52,118 nt of DNA from Anaerolineae bacterium (lineage in GTDB: Bacteria > Chloroflexota > Anaerolineae > Aggregatilineales > Phototrophicaceae): positions 1 through 52,118 of the forward strand of contig JALHNB010000050.1 of NCBI GenBank assembly GCA_022843745.1, written 5' to 3'. The notes beneath the pieces were generated by a model that saw only the letters and a program-made list of their open reading frames with translations, had not been told where the DNA came from and searched no databases. Made by a program: the position numbers and the translations under genes. Every line of letters starts with the position of its first letter. Within the stretch, counting starts at the first letter, position 1. Shown piece by piece: positions 1-8,949 of this stretch.

Positions 1-1
1 G

Positions 2-625
2 ATCGTCGATGACCATGTGTTGTTCCGTGATGGCATTCGCACCCTTCTGCTGGAAAGTGAACAACTGCATCTGGTGGGCGAAGCCGCAACCGGTGAGGAA
101 GCCATCGTGCTGGCAGAGCAGCTTCAGCCAGACATCATCCTGATGGATATTCAACTCCCAGGTATCAACGGGATCGAAACGGCGCGTCAGGTCGTGCGGA
201 ACAGCCCACATATCGCTATCCTCATGCTGACCATGTTCGATGATGACCAATCTATTTTCGCCGCGATGTGCGCCGGAGCGCGTGGCTATGTCCTCAAAGG
301 TGTGGCACATGACGAAATGGTACGCGCGATACAGGTGACGGCGCATGGTGGGGTGATCTTCAGCGCTGGCATCGCCGCACGTATGGTCACTTACTTCGCG
401 CGGATTCAGACCGCGAATAGTCGGAGTATTTTCCCCGAACTGGGTGAGCGTGAGCGTGAGGTGCTTACGCTGATCGCACGCGGGCAAACGAACCAGGACA
501 TTAGCCGCACCCTGAACGTGAGCCTGAAGACTGTCCAGAATCACGTCAGCAACATCCTGAACAAGCTGCAAGTGGTGGATCGTACCCAGGCGATCCTGCG
601 GGCACAGAACGCGGGACTGACATGA
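2..625 (+). CDS. NarL/FixJ-type response regulator, 5' end cut by window
   Basis: Two-component response regulator that would bind DNA when phosphorylated by a sensor kinase not in this window. The frame is open to base 2 and begins with the receiver's acidic pair (IVDDH), so the true start is just upstream; the GTG at 17 is internal. The phospho-acceptor Asp is in ILMDIQLPG. The receiver ends with the usual GARGYVLKG (conserved Lys). A LuxR helix-turn-helix follows (LGEREREVLTLIARGQTNQ through LKTVQNHVSNILNKL). The C-terminus is intact. The 150 bp after it hold no recognisable gene before the TIR-WD40 protein on the same strand; whether the two are functionally linked cannot be told. Confidence 0.93.
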   Translation: MVDDHVLFRDGIRTLLLESEQLHLVGEAATGEEAIVLAEQLQPDIILMDIQLPGINGIETARQVVRNSPHIAILMLTMFDDDQSIFAAMCAGARGYVLKGVAHDEMVRAIQVTAHGGVIFSAGIAARMVTYFARIQTANSRSIFPELGEREREVLTLIARGQTNQDISRTLNVSLKTVQNHVSNILNKLQVVDRTQAILRAQNAGLT

Positions 626-775
626 AATTTTTCGAGAGCGCGACCAATCAGGAACGGAAATAAACAACCTGGAAAATTGAGGACTGGCAAAGGTAGAGTT
701 GGATTGGGTAGTCTATTATCCATCGGCGGAATTCACTCTTTTCACTCCGTCCTTTGTCCTGGAGCATCCTGACCC

Positions 776-3586
776 ATGACCGATCTGTTCATCTCCTACT
801 CGCGCAAAGACATCGACTTCGCCCGACTGCTCACCAGCGAACTCAAGCGTCACGGACAGGGCGCGTGGATCGACTGGCAGGACATCCCCGGCGGCGCGGA
901 CTGGCTGGCAGAGATTCACCAGAGCATCGAAAACGCCGACGCGATTGTGTTCATCGTCACGCAGCACTCGCTCACGTCGGAAATCTGCAATCATGAGTTG
1001 GAATACGCCCGCCGCTATAACAAGCGCATTTTGCCTGTCATTCGCCAGCGCATCGAGGGTGATATTCAATTTATCGTTAAAGGGATGTGGTCAGAACAGC
1101 CCTGGCAAACCCTTGCCCTCGAAAATTGGGCAATATTGGGCAAATTCAATTGGCTCTTTTTTGACACCGATTTTGAAGCCGCACTCAAAAACTTATTGGA
1201 TGCGCTTGCCGCCGACCCCAACCACCTACGTCAGCACACCCGCCTGCTGCAACTCGCGCTCGATTGGGAGCGCAACGACCACGCCGAAAGTTACCTGCTC
1301 GTCAGTGCAGGAATAGATAATGGCGAAGCATGGCTGAACCTTGCCGATGTCAAAAATCCACCACCCACTGATCTTCATTACAACTTTGTCACCGCCAGCC
1401 GCATGGCCGATGATCGCCGCCGTGACCAGTTACGAGGTATTGAAAATCGCATCGAGTCTCTAAACCTCGCCTCGTCAGCCATCGAAGTTTTGAACGAGAA
1501 TGGCAACGTCGAAACTGCCGCAATTCTGGCTATCCGCGCTCTCAAGACTGCGAATACACTTCAAGCCAGCGCCGCGCTGGAACTGGCTTTAGATCGCCTC
1601 CACACCCGCCAAATCTTTAGGCATCCTGATTACGTAACTGGCGTGACATTTAGCCCGGATGCTCGATTTATTTTAACCGCCAGCAATGACGATTCTGCCC
1701 GTATTTGGGATGCAGAGGATGGCAGCGAACTTCGACAGTTCATGGGGCATACCAGCACGGTGAATACAGCCGTTTTCAGCTCAAATGGTCAATATGCCCT
1801 GACCGCCAGTTATGATGGCACTGCGCGCCTCTGGGACGTTGAAAGCGGCGATGAGATTCAGCGTTTCACAGATCATCGCGATGCAGTCATATCCGCTATC
1901 TTCAGTCCCGATGGCCGTTATATCCTCATAGCCCACGACACACCTTTTGAACATATGGATAACCTCGTGCGGCTTTGGGATGCCGAGACAGGAAAAGAAA
2001 TTCGAAAGTTTATCGGGCATAAGGACGATGTCACCAGCATCGCCTTCAGCCCAGATGGAAAATTCATCGTTACTGCCAGCAGCGGCTCTTATAACACAAA
2101 TGATTATGCAGTGCGGTTATGGGACGTGGATACAGGGCAAGAAATTCGCCAATTCAAGGGACATACCGACGCGGTAACCTGTGTCGTTTTCAGCTACAGC
2201 GGACGAAGCATTATCACCGCTAGCGCTGACCAAACGGCGCGCTTATGGGATATGAGTACCGGACAGGAAATTCGACAGTTTATTGGGCACACAAATACCC
2301 TTACAGGCGTTGCCATTAGTCCTGATGGGCAGTTTATCCTTACATCAAGCTATGACAACACAGCACGAATCTGGGAATCGACAACTGGGCGCGAAATCCG
2401 CCAATTAAGCGGACATACCGATGCTGTGACGGGCTGCGCCTTCAGCCTAGATGGGCATTTTGCCGTGACCGCCAGTGATGACCATACTGTCCGAATGTGG
2501 AATTTGGCTTACGAATCTCGTACGTTCAGTGAGCATAAATATGAGGTACAGAGTGCAGAATTCAGCCCCGATGGCCTTCGTGTAATAACAGCAGATGACG
2601 ATGCTACCCGAATCTGGGAGGCTTCAACCCGCAATGAAGTCAAAGAGATCGATGGGGGATACGGGGAGCATAACACAGCCGCAGTTAGCCCGGATGGGCG
2701 ATATATCCTGATGTCTAGCAGCAGATCTTATATGGAGGGAGTAAAAACAATAGTATGGGATACCGCAACTAACTCTGATATTCATCGTTTTGATGCACGT
2801 ACCCTCCAGCTATCTCATGCAAATTTTAGCCCCAATGGTCGTTTTATCCTAACAACGTCGAGTTATTCTATCTCCTATTTTCAACTCTCAACTCATAGAC
2901 ATACTATTTACGGAAACGACAATAACATACCCCAAATATGGGATATTCAAACAGGAAAAGAAATTCAAGAACTTGTAGGGCACACCTCTACTGTAACCAG
3001 TGCGGGCTTTAGTGCAGAGGGGATTTTCATTGTCACCGCAAGTAACGATAATACCGCTCGTCTGTGGGAAGCCCAGACAGGGCGTGAAGTTCGGCAATTC
3101 AAAGGTCACACCCTCCCACTGAACCATGCCAGCTTTAGTCGCGATAGTCAATATCTTGTCACCGCGAGTTGGGATCGCACTGCAAAGTTATGGGATGTTG
3201 CTTCGGGACGCGAAATTCGTCAACTTGCGGGGCATACCGCGCCATTGACAACGGCACATTTTAGCCCTGATGGGCGATATGTTCTCACGACAAGTCACGA
3301 CTCGACCATGCGCCTATGGAATATAAAAACCGGTGAGGAGGTTCGCCGTTTTGCGGGACACACGGGCGCAATTCTCAGTGCCGCATTCAGTCCAGATGGG
3401 CATCATATCGTTACCGCAAGCTCTGACGGTACTGCCCGCATTTGGGACACCGACTATCGTGATTTCATCGACTACGCCTGCACGCGCGTCTTCCGCGACC
3501 TTACCGACGAGGAACGCCAGCGCTACGGCATCCCCGCCGACTCCCCCACTTGCGACCATTTCGGCCCAAAATCACAGCGAGAATAA
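776..3586 (+). CDS. TIR domain - WD40 repeat protein (14 blades)
   Basis: 936 aa. Residues 1 to about 140 are a TIR domain of the bacterial TIR_2 type (DLFISYSRKD start, WIDWQDIPGG, then SEICNHELEYA, where a catalytic Glu of TIR NADases would sit). Residues of about 150-275 are a helical linker with the PPPTDLHYNFVTASR motif seen in TIR/caspase-WD40 proteins. From about 280 on there are 14 WD40 units (GHT..V...FSPDG..I.TAS.D.TAR.WD), enough for two seven-bladed propellers; units 9 and 10 are degenerate. The tail (RVFRDLTDEERQRYGI) is a common end for such proteins. No signal peptide. An ATG with CTGGAG upstream sets the start. Family knowledge suggests an NAD-cleaving or signalling effector with a propeller sensor; the immune role is inference. 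DNA of the middle repeats is more AT-rich than the ends. Confidence 0.9.
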   Translation: MTDLFISYSRKDIDFARLLTSELKRHGQGAWIDWQDIPGGADWLAEIHQSIENADAIVFIVTQHSLTSEICNHELEYARRYNKRILPVIRQRIEGDIQFIVKGMWSEQPWQTLALENWAILGKFNWLFFDTDFEAALKNLLDALAADPNHLRQHTRLLQLALDWERNDHAESYLLVSAGIDNGEAWLNLADVKNPPPTDLHYNFVTASRMADDRRRDQLRGIENRIESLNLASSAIEVLNENGNVETAAILAIRALKTANTLQASAALELALDRLHTRQIFRHPDYVTGVTFSPDARFILTASNDDSARIWDAEDGSELRQFMGHTSTVNTAVFSSNGQYALTASYDGTARLWDVESGDEIQRFTDHRDAVISAIFSPDGRYILIAHDTPFEHMDNLVRLWDAETGKEIRKFIGHKDDVTSIAFSPDGKFIVTASSGSYNTNDYAVRLWDVDTGQEIRQFKGHTDAVTCVVFSYSGRSIITASADQTARLWDMSTGQEIRQFIGHTNTLTGVAISPDGQFILTSSYDNTARIWESTTGREIRQLSGHTDAVTGCAFSLDGHFAVTASDDHTVRMWNLAYESRTFSEHKYEVQSAEFSPDGLRVITADDDATRIWEASTRNEVKEIDGGYGEHNTAAVSPDGRYILMSSSRSYMEGVKTIVWDTATNSDIHRFDARTLQLSHANFSPNGRFILTTSSYSISYFQLSTHRHTIYGNDNNIPQIWDIQTGKEIQELVGHTSTVTSAGFSAEGIFIVTASNDNTARLWEAQTGREVRQFKGHTLPLNHASFSRDSQYLVTASWDRTAKLWDVASGREIRQLAGHTAPLTTAHFSPDGRYVLTTSHDSTMRLWNIKTGEEVRRFAGHTGAILSAAFSPDGHHIVTASSDGTARIWDTDYRDFIDYACTRVFRDLTDEERQRYGIPADSPTCDHFGPKSQRE

Positions 3587-3713
3587 CCGCCGCGACGACC
3601 TCATTCCCCGAAAAACTTGACCAATCGCGAAACTCGTTGGAAAATAACTGCGTTCAGACATTCCAGGATCAGTATTCCATCACAGGATCAGATAGTCCAG
3701 GAGATGAAAGAAT

Positions 3714-4031
3714 ATGGGCTACGATTTAGTCAACCAGAAAAACGAAGTCTATCACTCCCCATTGATCGCATTCAGGGAAATGATCGACCTGGCCGAGCGT
3801 TATGGCTGGCAGCCGATGGGAACACTCCCGCCGGAAGATGCCCAGGAATGGGACGGCAATTACTTTTATGACAATGGGCAGATCGTCACTGGGGAAGATT
3901 TAAAAGCGATGGCGGATGGTCTTGAACGCGCCCTGAGCATGTCACCACAGCTTTTCCTCGAAGAAGATAAGGCGCAGATTCGGGATTTTATTAATTTCTG
4001 CCGCGAAAGCGACTATCTCTTCATTTACTGA
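3714..4031 (+). CDS. Small hypothetical protein (105 aa)
   Basis: Unrecognised acidic cytosolic protein with no signal peptide or membrane segment. The start ATG has an AGGAGA-like site a few bases upstream. Visible features are a helical N-terminal half containing LIAFREMIDLAERYGWQP and an acidic helical C-terminal half (LEEDKAQIRDFINFCRES). It lies 127 bp downstream of the TIR-WD40 gene on the same strand, so cotranscription is possible but unproven. The base composition and codon use look like normal coding DNA of this genome. Confidence 0.65.
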   Translation: MGYDLVNQKNEVYHSPLIAFREMIDLAERYGWQPMGTLPPEDAQEWDGNYFYDNGQIVTGEDLKAMADGLERALSMSPQLFLEEDKAQIRDFINFCRESDYLFIY

Positions 4032-4083
4032 CACTGGCCTGCGTTCAAACTGGGAATTCTTCCTCACCCTACCAGAATCAAGA

Positions 4084-4107
4084 GGGTGCACGGCTGTGCG
4101 CCCCTAC
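4084..4107. repeat. Family B palindromic repeat copy
   Basis: Imperfect palindrome GGGTGCACGGCTGTGCGCCC followed by CTAC: the CCCCTAC flank of family B with a self-complementary core. It lies between the convergent small hypothetical gene and the FtsX-type permease, followed by low-complexity CACTCAGCACT-like DNA up to the permease stop. Confidence 0.6.
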
Positions 4108-4174
4108 AATATCATGATGTGTCAAAGTTTCCGAACTCAGCACTCAGCACTTTAAACTCATCACTTTTGACTCA

Positions 4175-6709
4175 TTACTCATACTGCAATGCGCGGATAA
4201 TATCGAGCTTCGCGGCACTCCGCGCAGGCAAAATACTCGCGAACAGCGCCAGCACCACGCCCAGAATCACCGCCGCGACGATGCCCACCAGCGGGAACGT
4301 GTATGGCACAGACCAGCCGACAATCGAAAACGCCTGGATAAACCCGTAGCTCATCGCCACGCCCGCCAGCACACCCATCGCCGCGCCGAAAACGCCGAGC
4401 AGCAGCGCCTCGCCCATCACCATGCGCCGCACCTGCCCGCGACTGCCGCCCACCGCCCGAATAACGCCGATTTCGCGCGTCCGTTCGAGGATATTGATCG
4501 TCAGCGTGTTCAGCAGGCCGAGCGCCGCCGGGATCAGAATCAGCAGCCCCAGCACGTAGAACATGCTCATCGCGCCGGTGGTCAGGTTCATCAATTCCTC
4601 GCGATATTCGCCCGTTAACTGCGGCGTGAACTGCGGGTAATCCGTCAGAATCGCCTCAATTTCGCCCATCGCCGCCGTTTTGTCCGCGTCCGGCTTCAGG
4701 TCGATCATCAGCATGATGTCCTCGGATTTATGAAAATCCGCTGCCAGATTCGCCTGCGAGATGAAAACCACGGCGATTTTGAAGGTCAGCAGGTCATTCG
4801 CCACCGCGCTGATGCGGTATGTCTGCGGCCCGTCCGCCGTCTCCATCACAAATTCATCACCGACATTTTTCTTCAAACTCTGCATCGCCAGCGACGTGAT
4901 AATGGCGTTCCGCCCGCTGCCCAGCGCCGCGAATGCTTCGTCCGCCGTGCCTGCGCTGAAATCGAACGATGCAACATTGGGGTATTCCGCCGGGTCAATG
5001 CCCATAATTTGCAGGCTTTGCCCATCCCCGATGCCCTTTGCATAGCGTAACGTGCCAATGCTCTCAACGTCCGGCAGCGCCCGCACCTGATTGGCGAGAT
5101 TTTCGTCCGCGCCAATCACATTGTCATACACAGCAATCGACTGCGGCAGCAGAATCACATCACTGGAAAAATTTCGGTTCGCCAGATTCGTTACCAGATC
5201 GCCCAGCGCTGTCACCAATGCCGCCATCAGCACCAGGGTCGCCAGCCCGATCATCAGCGTACTGGCCGTGATCGCGGCCCGCCCCGGCTGCCGCACCAGA
5301 TTCCCACGCGCCAGATCACCCTCCCGCGCGAACCATAGTGTCAGCAGCGGGCTGAACAGACGCGCCATCGGGATCACCAACCCCGGCGCGGCGATCACCA
5401 TGCCCACCAGGAACAGCACCGCCCCGCCAACTGCACCCCGGCTGCCCACCAACAGCAGCACAACCGAAAGCACCATGATGCCCACGCCCACGACCAAACT
5501 CCAACGCGCCGCGCGATCAACGTTGGTGTTACTGGCAGGGCGCAGCGCTTCCAGCGGCGACGTTTGTCCGGCCTTCCGCGCAGGCCAATAGCCCGACAGC
5601 AGCGCCGTCAACAGCCCCAGCACCACCGCCACCAACACCGCCGAAGCGTTCAATTGCAGGTGCAGGTTGCCGCGATTCAGATAAGTTCCCCAATACTGAT
5701 TCACGGCATTGACACCCGCCCACGCCATTGAAAAGCCGAGAATCAGCCCGATCAGCGTCCCCAAAAACCCCTGAACCAGGCTCTCGATGACGATCATGGA
5801 GGTGATCTGCCGCCGTGTCGCGCCCATCGCCCGCAGCATCCCCAGGTCGCGCTTGCGTTCGATAATCACGGTTCGGAACGTGTTAAAGATCAGGAACGCG
5901 CCCAAAAACAGCGCCAACAGGCCAAACAGGTCGAACATGGCGAGGCCAATTTCCATCGCTGCGAACGCACTCGTCGCGTCGCTGCTGGCGCTCATCTGGT
6001 AGCCGCTGCCCAGCGCACTCTGGATTTCCGCGCTCACCGCTTCCCGATCCGCGCCCGGATTAACCGCTACTTCGACGGTGTTAATCAGACCCGGCTGGTT
6101 GAGCGCCGCCTGCGCATCGGCCAGCGTCACATAAAATTGCGGAGTCGCGCCGCCCTGTTCTGCCAGAATGCCGGAAACGGTGTAAATTTTCAGCCCGCCC
6201 GCCGTAATCAGCGGAAAGGTCGTCCCCACTTTGAGATCGGGCGCGAGTTCCGCCAGACCTGCTGGAATCAACACCTTGCCCGTGTCCCCCGGCTGCAAAA
6301 ATTCCCCTTCGCTCATCACAAACTGGCGCACGTCCTGAATAGTCGCCGCGTCAAGTCCGATCAGTTCGATCTGCGCCACTTCGCTGCTGATTATTGACGG
6401 GATAGTGAACTGCCGCCGCAGAATCCCGCTGACAGCCTTCACATTCTGCACACCCGCGATTTGCTCCAATACGGCGTTCGGCTCAAACGATTCGCCAGAT
6501 GTGCTGGTGACGCTCGTATCCGCGCCCGTCACCGAGGTCATCGTCTGTTGAAACGTGCTGTATGCGCTCGGCAGCACCAGGTTAATCGCAAAAATCAGCG
6601 CCACGCCGAACACAATCGCCAGCGTCGTCAGCGCCGTCCGCAGCTTGCGCCCATTCAGATAGCGCAAACCCATCAATGTCATTTGCCAAACGCCTGCTCC
6701 TGCGTTCAT
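4175..6709 (-). CDS. ABC transporter permease, FtsX/MacB-like, double FtsX domain
   Basis: 844 aa from the ATG at 6709, chosen because AGAAGGT lies about 8 bases upstream; an upstream ATG would add a basic 14-residue tail. Topology: a first membrane helix (ALTTLAIVFGVALIFAIN), a large extracytoplasmic MacB-type domain, a three-helix FtsX block (LFLGAFLIFNTFRTVIIERK, RDLGMLRAMGATRRQI), further helices, then a second half repeating this plan (second external domain, NTLTINILERTREIGVIRAV, C-terminal helices, PARSAAKLDIIRALQYE). Two FtsX blocks in one chain is the architecture of LolC/E- or MacB-related permeases that work with a LolD-type ATPase, here encoded just upstream on the same strand. 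Likely exports or extracts lipids, peptides or an antimicrobial; the substrate is unknown. Confidence 0.92.
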   Translation of the reverse strand: MNAGAGVWQMTLMGLRYLNGRKLRTALTTLAIVFGVALIFAINLVLPSAYSTFQQTMTSVTGADTSVTSTSGESFEPNAVLEQIAGVQNVKAVSGILRRQFTIPSIISSEVAQIELIGLDAATIQDVRQFVMSEGEFLQPGDTGKVLIPAGLAELAPDLKVGTTFPLITAGGLKIYTVSGILAEQGGATPQFYVTLADAQAALNQPGLINTVEVAVNPGADREAVSAEIQSALGSGYQMSASSDATSAFAAMEIGLAMFDLFGLLALFLGAFLIFNTFRTVIIERKRDLGMLRAMGATRRQITSMIVIESLVQGFLGTLIGLILGFSMAWAGVNAVNQYWGTYLNRGNLHLQLNASAVLVAVVLGLLTALLSGYWPARKAGQTSPLEALRPASNTNVDRAARWSLVVGVGIMVLSVVLLLVGSRGAVGGAVLFLVGMVIAAPGLVIPMARLFSPLLTLWFAREGDLARGNLVRQPGRAAITASTLMIGLATLVLMAALVTALGDLVTNLANRNFSSDVILLPQSIAVYDNVIGADENLANQVRALPDVESIGTLRYAKGIGDGQSLQIMGIDPAEYPNVASFDFSAGTADEAFAALGSGRNAIITSLAMQSLKKNVGDEFVMETADGPQTYRISAVANDLLTFKIAVVFISQANLAADFHKSEDIMLMIDLKPDADKTAAMGEIEAILTDYPQFTPQLTGEYREELMNLTTGAMSMFYVLGLLILIPAALGLLNTLTINILERTREIGVIRAVGGSRGQVRRMVMGEALLLGVFGAAMGVLAGVAMSYGFIQAFSIVGWSVPYTFPLVGIVAAVILGVVLALFASILPARSAAKLDIIRALQYE

Positions 6710-6801
6710 GTTTTTTACCTTCTTACTAGACCGATTTTTCGGCCACATCAACCGTTGGGCATCTATGTCACGCCCAAAATTTTCACCTAATCGACATCTT
6801 C

Positions 6802-7014
6802 GTAGGGATGCACAGCCGTGCGCCCTGCAATCTCATACAGTCGGCATCTTCGTAGGGGTTTGATACATCAAACCCTTCTCGTTGTCGGTCTGCCTGGGCA
6901 TGTTGATGCGATGAAGCAAAATAATCAGGTAACGTTTGCGTAGGGGCGCAATATATTGCGCCCTTTGTTTTCCCGTTTATGTCTTCATACGGGCGGGTCT
7001 GAGACCCGCCCCTA
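6802..7014. repeat. Cluster of family B palindromes in the permease-ATPase gap
   Basis: The 366-bp gap between permease start and ATPase stop holds no gene but four palindromes: 6802-6828 (GTAGGGATGCACAGCCGTGC...), 6852-6877 (GTAGGGGTTTGATACATCAA...), 6940-6963 (GTAGGGGCGCAATATATTGC...) and 6991-7014 (GGGCGGGTCTGAGACCCGCC...). The outer GTAGGGG/CCCCTAC is kept while the inner arms change yet remain self-complementary. They may form hairpins in the mRNA of the PadR-ATPase-permease set and affect downstream expression (inference). Confidence 0.8.
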
Positions 7015-7075
7015 CAATCAACCGCGCCGGAATTTCGCTGACTGGCTGACCAGCTGACCTGCTTCTGCTTCTCCG

Positions 7076-7819
7076 CTACCCGCTGATCGCCACCCGGCCC
7101 AACTGTTCGCGAATCTGATCGGCCTTGCCCTGCCCCTTGAGGCGATTTTCGTCCACAATCGTGCCATCCTTGAGAAACACGATCCGGTCAGCATACGCCG
7201 CCACACGCGGATCATGCGTCACCAGAATCAGCGTCTGATGCCACTGATCGACGGCCTTGCGCAGCATTTGCACGACTTCATCGCTGGATTTCGAATCGAG
7301 GTTGCCCGTCGGTTCGTCCGCCAGCACCACAGCCGGTTTCGTCACCAGCGCCCGCGCCAGTGCCGCCCGCTGCTGCTGCCCGCCGGAAAGTTCAGAAGGC
7401 CGATGGGTCGCGCGTTCCGCCATCCCCACCTGCGCCAGCGACGCATTCGCCCGTTGCAGCGCTTCGGGTCGCGGAACACCGTCCAGAATCAGCGGCATCG
7501 CCACGTTTTCCTGCGCCGTCAACACCGGAATCAGATTGAAAAACTGGAACACGAAGCCCAGCGATTCCCGCCGCAGCGCCGAAAGCGCGTCGTCATTCAT
7601 GACGCTGATGTCCTTGTCGCGTATCCACACTTTGCCGCTGCTGGGCGTGTCCAGCCCGCCGAGCAGATACAGCAGTGTGCTTTTACCGGAGCCGCTTGGC
7701 CCCATAATCGCAACAAATTCGCCCTCCTCCACGTCCAGATTCACCTTATCCAGCGCGTAAATCGGCTGGCTGGCCTCCCCGTACAGTTTCGTAAGCTGTT
7801 CCGTCCGTACAATCGTCAT
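7076..7819 (-). CDS. ABC transporter ATP-binding protein, LolD/MacB type
   Basis: 247-aa cytoplasmic ATPase. It has Walker [18 protein letters not shown]-loop [16 protein letters not shown] signature [15 protein letters not shown], Walker [14 protein letters not shown] and H-loop [11 protein letters not shown]; the length and the FQFFNLIP motif are typical of the LolD/MacB/FtsE-like subfamily that energises FtsX-type permeases. It lies between the PadR regulator (upstream) and the permease (downstream) on the same strand, so it is very likely the ATPase of that transporter. The C-terminal extension ([20 protein letters not shown]) is short and charged. Confidence 0.95.
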   Translation of the reverse strand: MTIVRTEQLTKLYGEASQPIYALDKVNLDVEEGEFVAIMGPSGSGKSTLLYLLGGLDTPSSGKVWIRDKDISVMNDDALSALRRESLGFVFQFFNLIPVLTAQENVAMPLILDGVPRPEALQRANASLAQVGMAERATHRPSELSGGQQQRAALARALVTKPAVVLADEPTGNLDSKSSDEVVQMLRKAVDQWHQTLILVTHDPRVAAYADRIVFLKDGTIVDENRLKGQGKADQIREQLGRVAISG

Positions 7820-7887
7820 GTTGCCCTTCCCGTTCTGTTGTCTGCTTTAATATCCAGGGTGATTTCGCCCCGGCGTGTGTTTGTTTA

Positions 7888-8000
7888 CATGATTTCCGTA
7901 GGGGCGACGCATATCCACCCGCATGATTTCCGTAGGGGCGACGCATATCCACCCGCATGATTTCCGTAGGGGCGGCTCGCGAGCCGCCCCTACAATACGT
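7888..8000. repeat. 34-bp tandem repeat built from family B half-elements
   Basis: Units starting CATGATTTCCGTAGGGGCG begin at 7888, 7922 and 7956 (exact 34-bp period). The first two units continue as ACGCATATCCACCCG; the third changes into a full palindrome GGGGCGGCTCGCGAGCCGCC followed by CCTACAA. It lies between the PadR stop and the ATPase start, so it would be in the transcript if the genes are cotranscribed. Confidence 0.85.
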
Positions 8001-8016
8001 TTTCACTCATCACTTT

Positions 8017-8613
8017 TTACTCCACCCCCTCCGCCACCTTCCGCTTGGGTCGCCCACGCGCTTTCGGCGCAGGCTTCGGCGGCTCGTAGCGCTTCAAGGC
8101 AGGCAAACGCGCCTCGCACATTTCGATCCAGCGCAAATCGGCTTCCAGGTGCATCGTCGCGCTTTCCAGCAGCAGTATCCAGGGAAGCTGTGTTTGCGGA
8201 TCAGCCTCGCGCATCAGTTCTGTCACCTGATGAAGCTGTTGAAAAAGCTCGCGCCGCTGCGCCATCAACACTTGCTCGGCACTCACCGGCCCGCCCACAA
8301 GACTCAACACAAACTTGATGTAAAACGCATCACCCAGCCGATAATCGCGCACTTCCGCGCTCAGATACCAGCTTTCGAGTTCGCGCTGCCCTTCCTCGGT
8401 GATGCAATAGACTTTCCGATCCGGCGCGTCGTCGATTTCCTCGACTTCATAATCGACGAGATTGGCCTCTTTCAGCCGCGTCAGTGTGCTGGCGATCTGC
8501 CCCGGCTTGACATCCCATTCGGCATTGACCACCGTGTTAAGCTGCTTGCCGAGTTCGTAGCCGTGCATCGGATGCTGGTAAAGGAGTGCGAGGAGAGTGT
8601 ATTTGACCGACAT
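8017..8613 (-). CDS. PadR-family transcriptional regulator
   Basis: 198 aa. The N-terminal PadR winged helix is recognisable from YTLLALLYQHPMHGYELGKQ, the ATLTRLKEANLVDYE recognition region and the KVYCITEEGQRELESW wing and linker; a C-terminal helical Vir-type dimerisation domain follows. The last residues (KARGRPKRKVAEG) form a basic AT-hook-like tail, unusual for PadR. PadR proteins usually repress a neighbouring transporter; here the LolD-type ATPase and FtsX-type permease follow on the same strand, and two inverted repeats lie 30-80 bp upstream of the start, suggesting autoregulation of the whole set (inference). Confidence 0.93.
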   Translation of the reverse strand: MSVKYTLLALLYQHPMHGYELGKQLNTVVNAEWDVKPGQIASTLTRLKEANLVDYEVEEIDDAPDRKVYCITEEGQRELESWYLSAEVRDYRLGDAFYIKFVLSLVGGPVSAEQVLMAQRRELFQQLHQVTELMREADPQTQLPWILLLESATMHLEADLRWIEMCEARLPALKRYEPPKPAPKARGRPKRKVAEGVE

Positions 8614-8641
8614 TTTGACCTATAAATTCGCCGCTAAAAAC

Positions 8642-8693
8642 CTATACACTGCGTAGCTAATTTCGATAAAATAAACTATACACCCGGTGTCTA
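8642..8693. promoter_or_regulatory. Two candidate PadR operator sites
   Basis: Two related 18-mers: CTATACACTGCGTAGCTA (8642-8659) and CTATACACCCGGTGTCTA (8676-8693), 34 bp apart, upstream of the PadR start at 8613. The second contains the perfect inverted repeat ACACC-C-GGTGT. Shared CTATACAC...CTA and the location fit autoregulatory PadR sites, but no binding evidence exists. Confidence 0.5.
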
Positions 8694-8949
8694 ATTTCTG
8701 TCAAGCGATTTTCGGTGGTCTTGATGCGTTCTTGATGCCCACCTGTCTCTGCATATCATATTGACCGGATTCCGATCTTGATACCACTTACACCCATTCC
8801 CTGATTCCGCGCTACAATAAATGTCAAATGTTCATGTACTGAGTTTTTGACGCAGCACTTTTCACGCAGCACTTTTAACTGAAAGCTCTGTTTTCAGTCC
8901 TTAGCCTTTAGTCCGTAGTCCGTAGCCCTTTATTTCTTAAGGAGCAATT
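8694..8949. other. Intergenic: low-complexity leader of the first PhyH gene
   Basis: No gene seen. Toward the 3' end are degenerate short repeats (GCAGCACTTTT twice, then TTAGCC/TTAGTCC/GTAGTCC units at about 8898-8931) ending in TTAAGGAGCAATT before the ATG at 8950. The same TTAAGGAGCAATT leader and AGTCCTT repeats precede the second PhyH copy. Confidence 0.6.

Noticed and set aside
2-625. Response regulator as a truncated or start-less pseudogene
   Set aside because: The missing part is only the window edge; the visible receiver and HTH are intact.
7214-7960. Long plus-strand open frame (about 248 aa) over the ABC ATPase
   Set aside because: Antisense to a gene with complete Walker A, signature and Walker B motifs; translation is Arg/His-rich low-complexity and extends into the tandem repeats.
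7888-8000. CRISPR-like array
   Set aside because: Repeat units are directly adjacent with no spacers of separate sequence, and only three units; no cas genes nearby.
8755-8850. Clear promoter for the first PhyH gene
   Set aside because: A TACAAT-like -10 is visible but no matching -35 at a proper distance; left unassigned.
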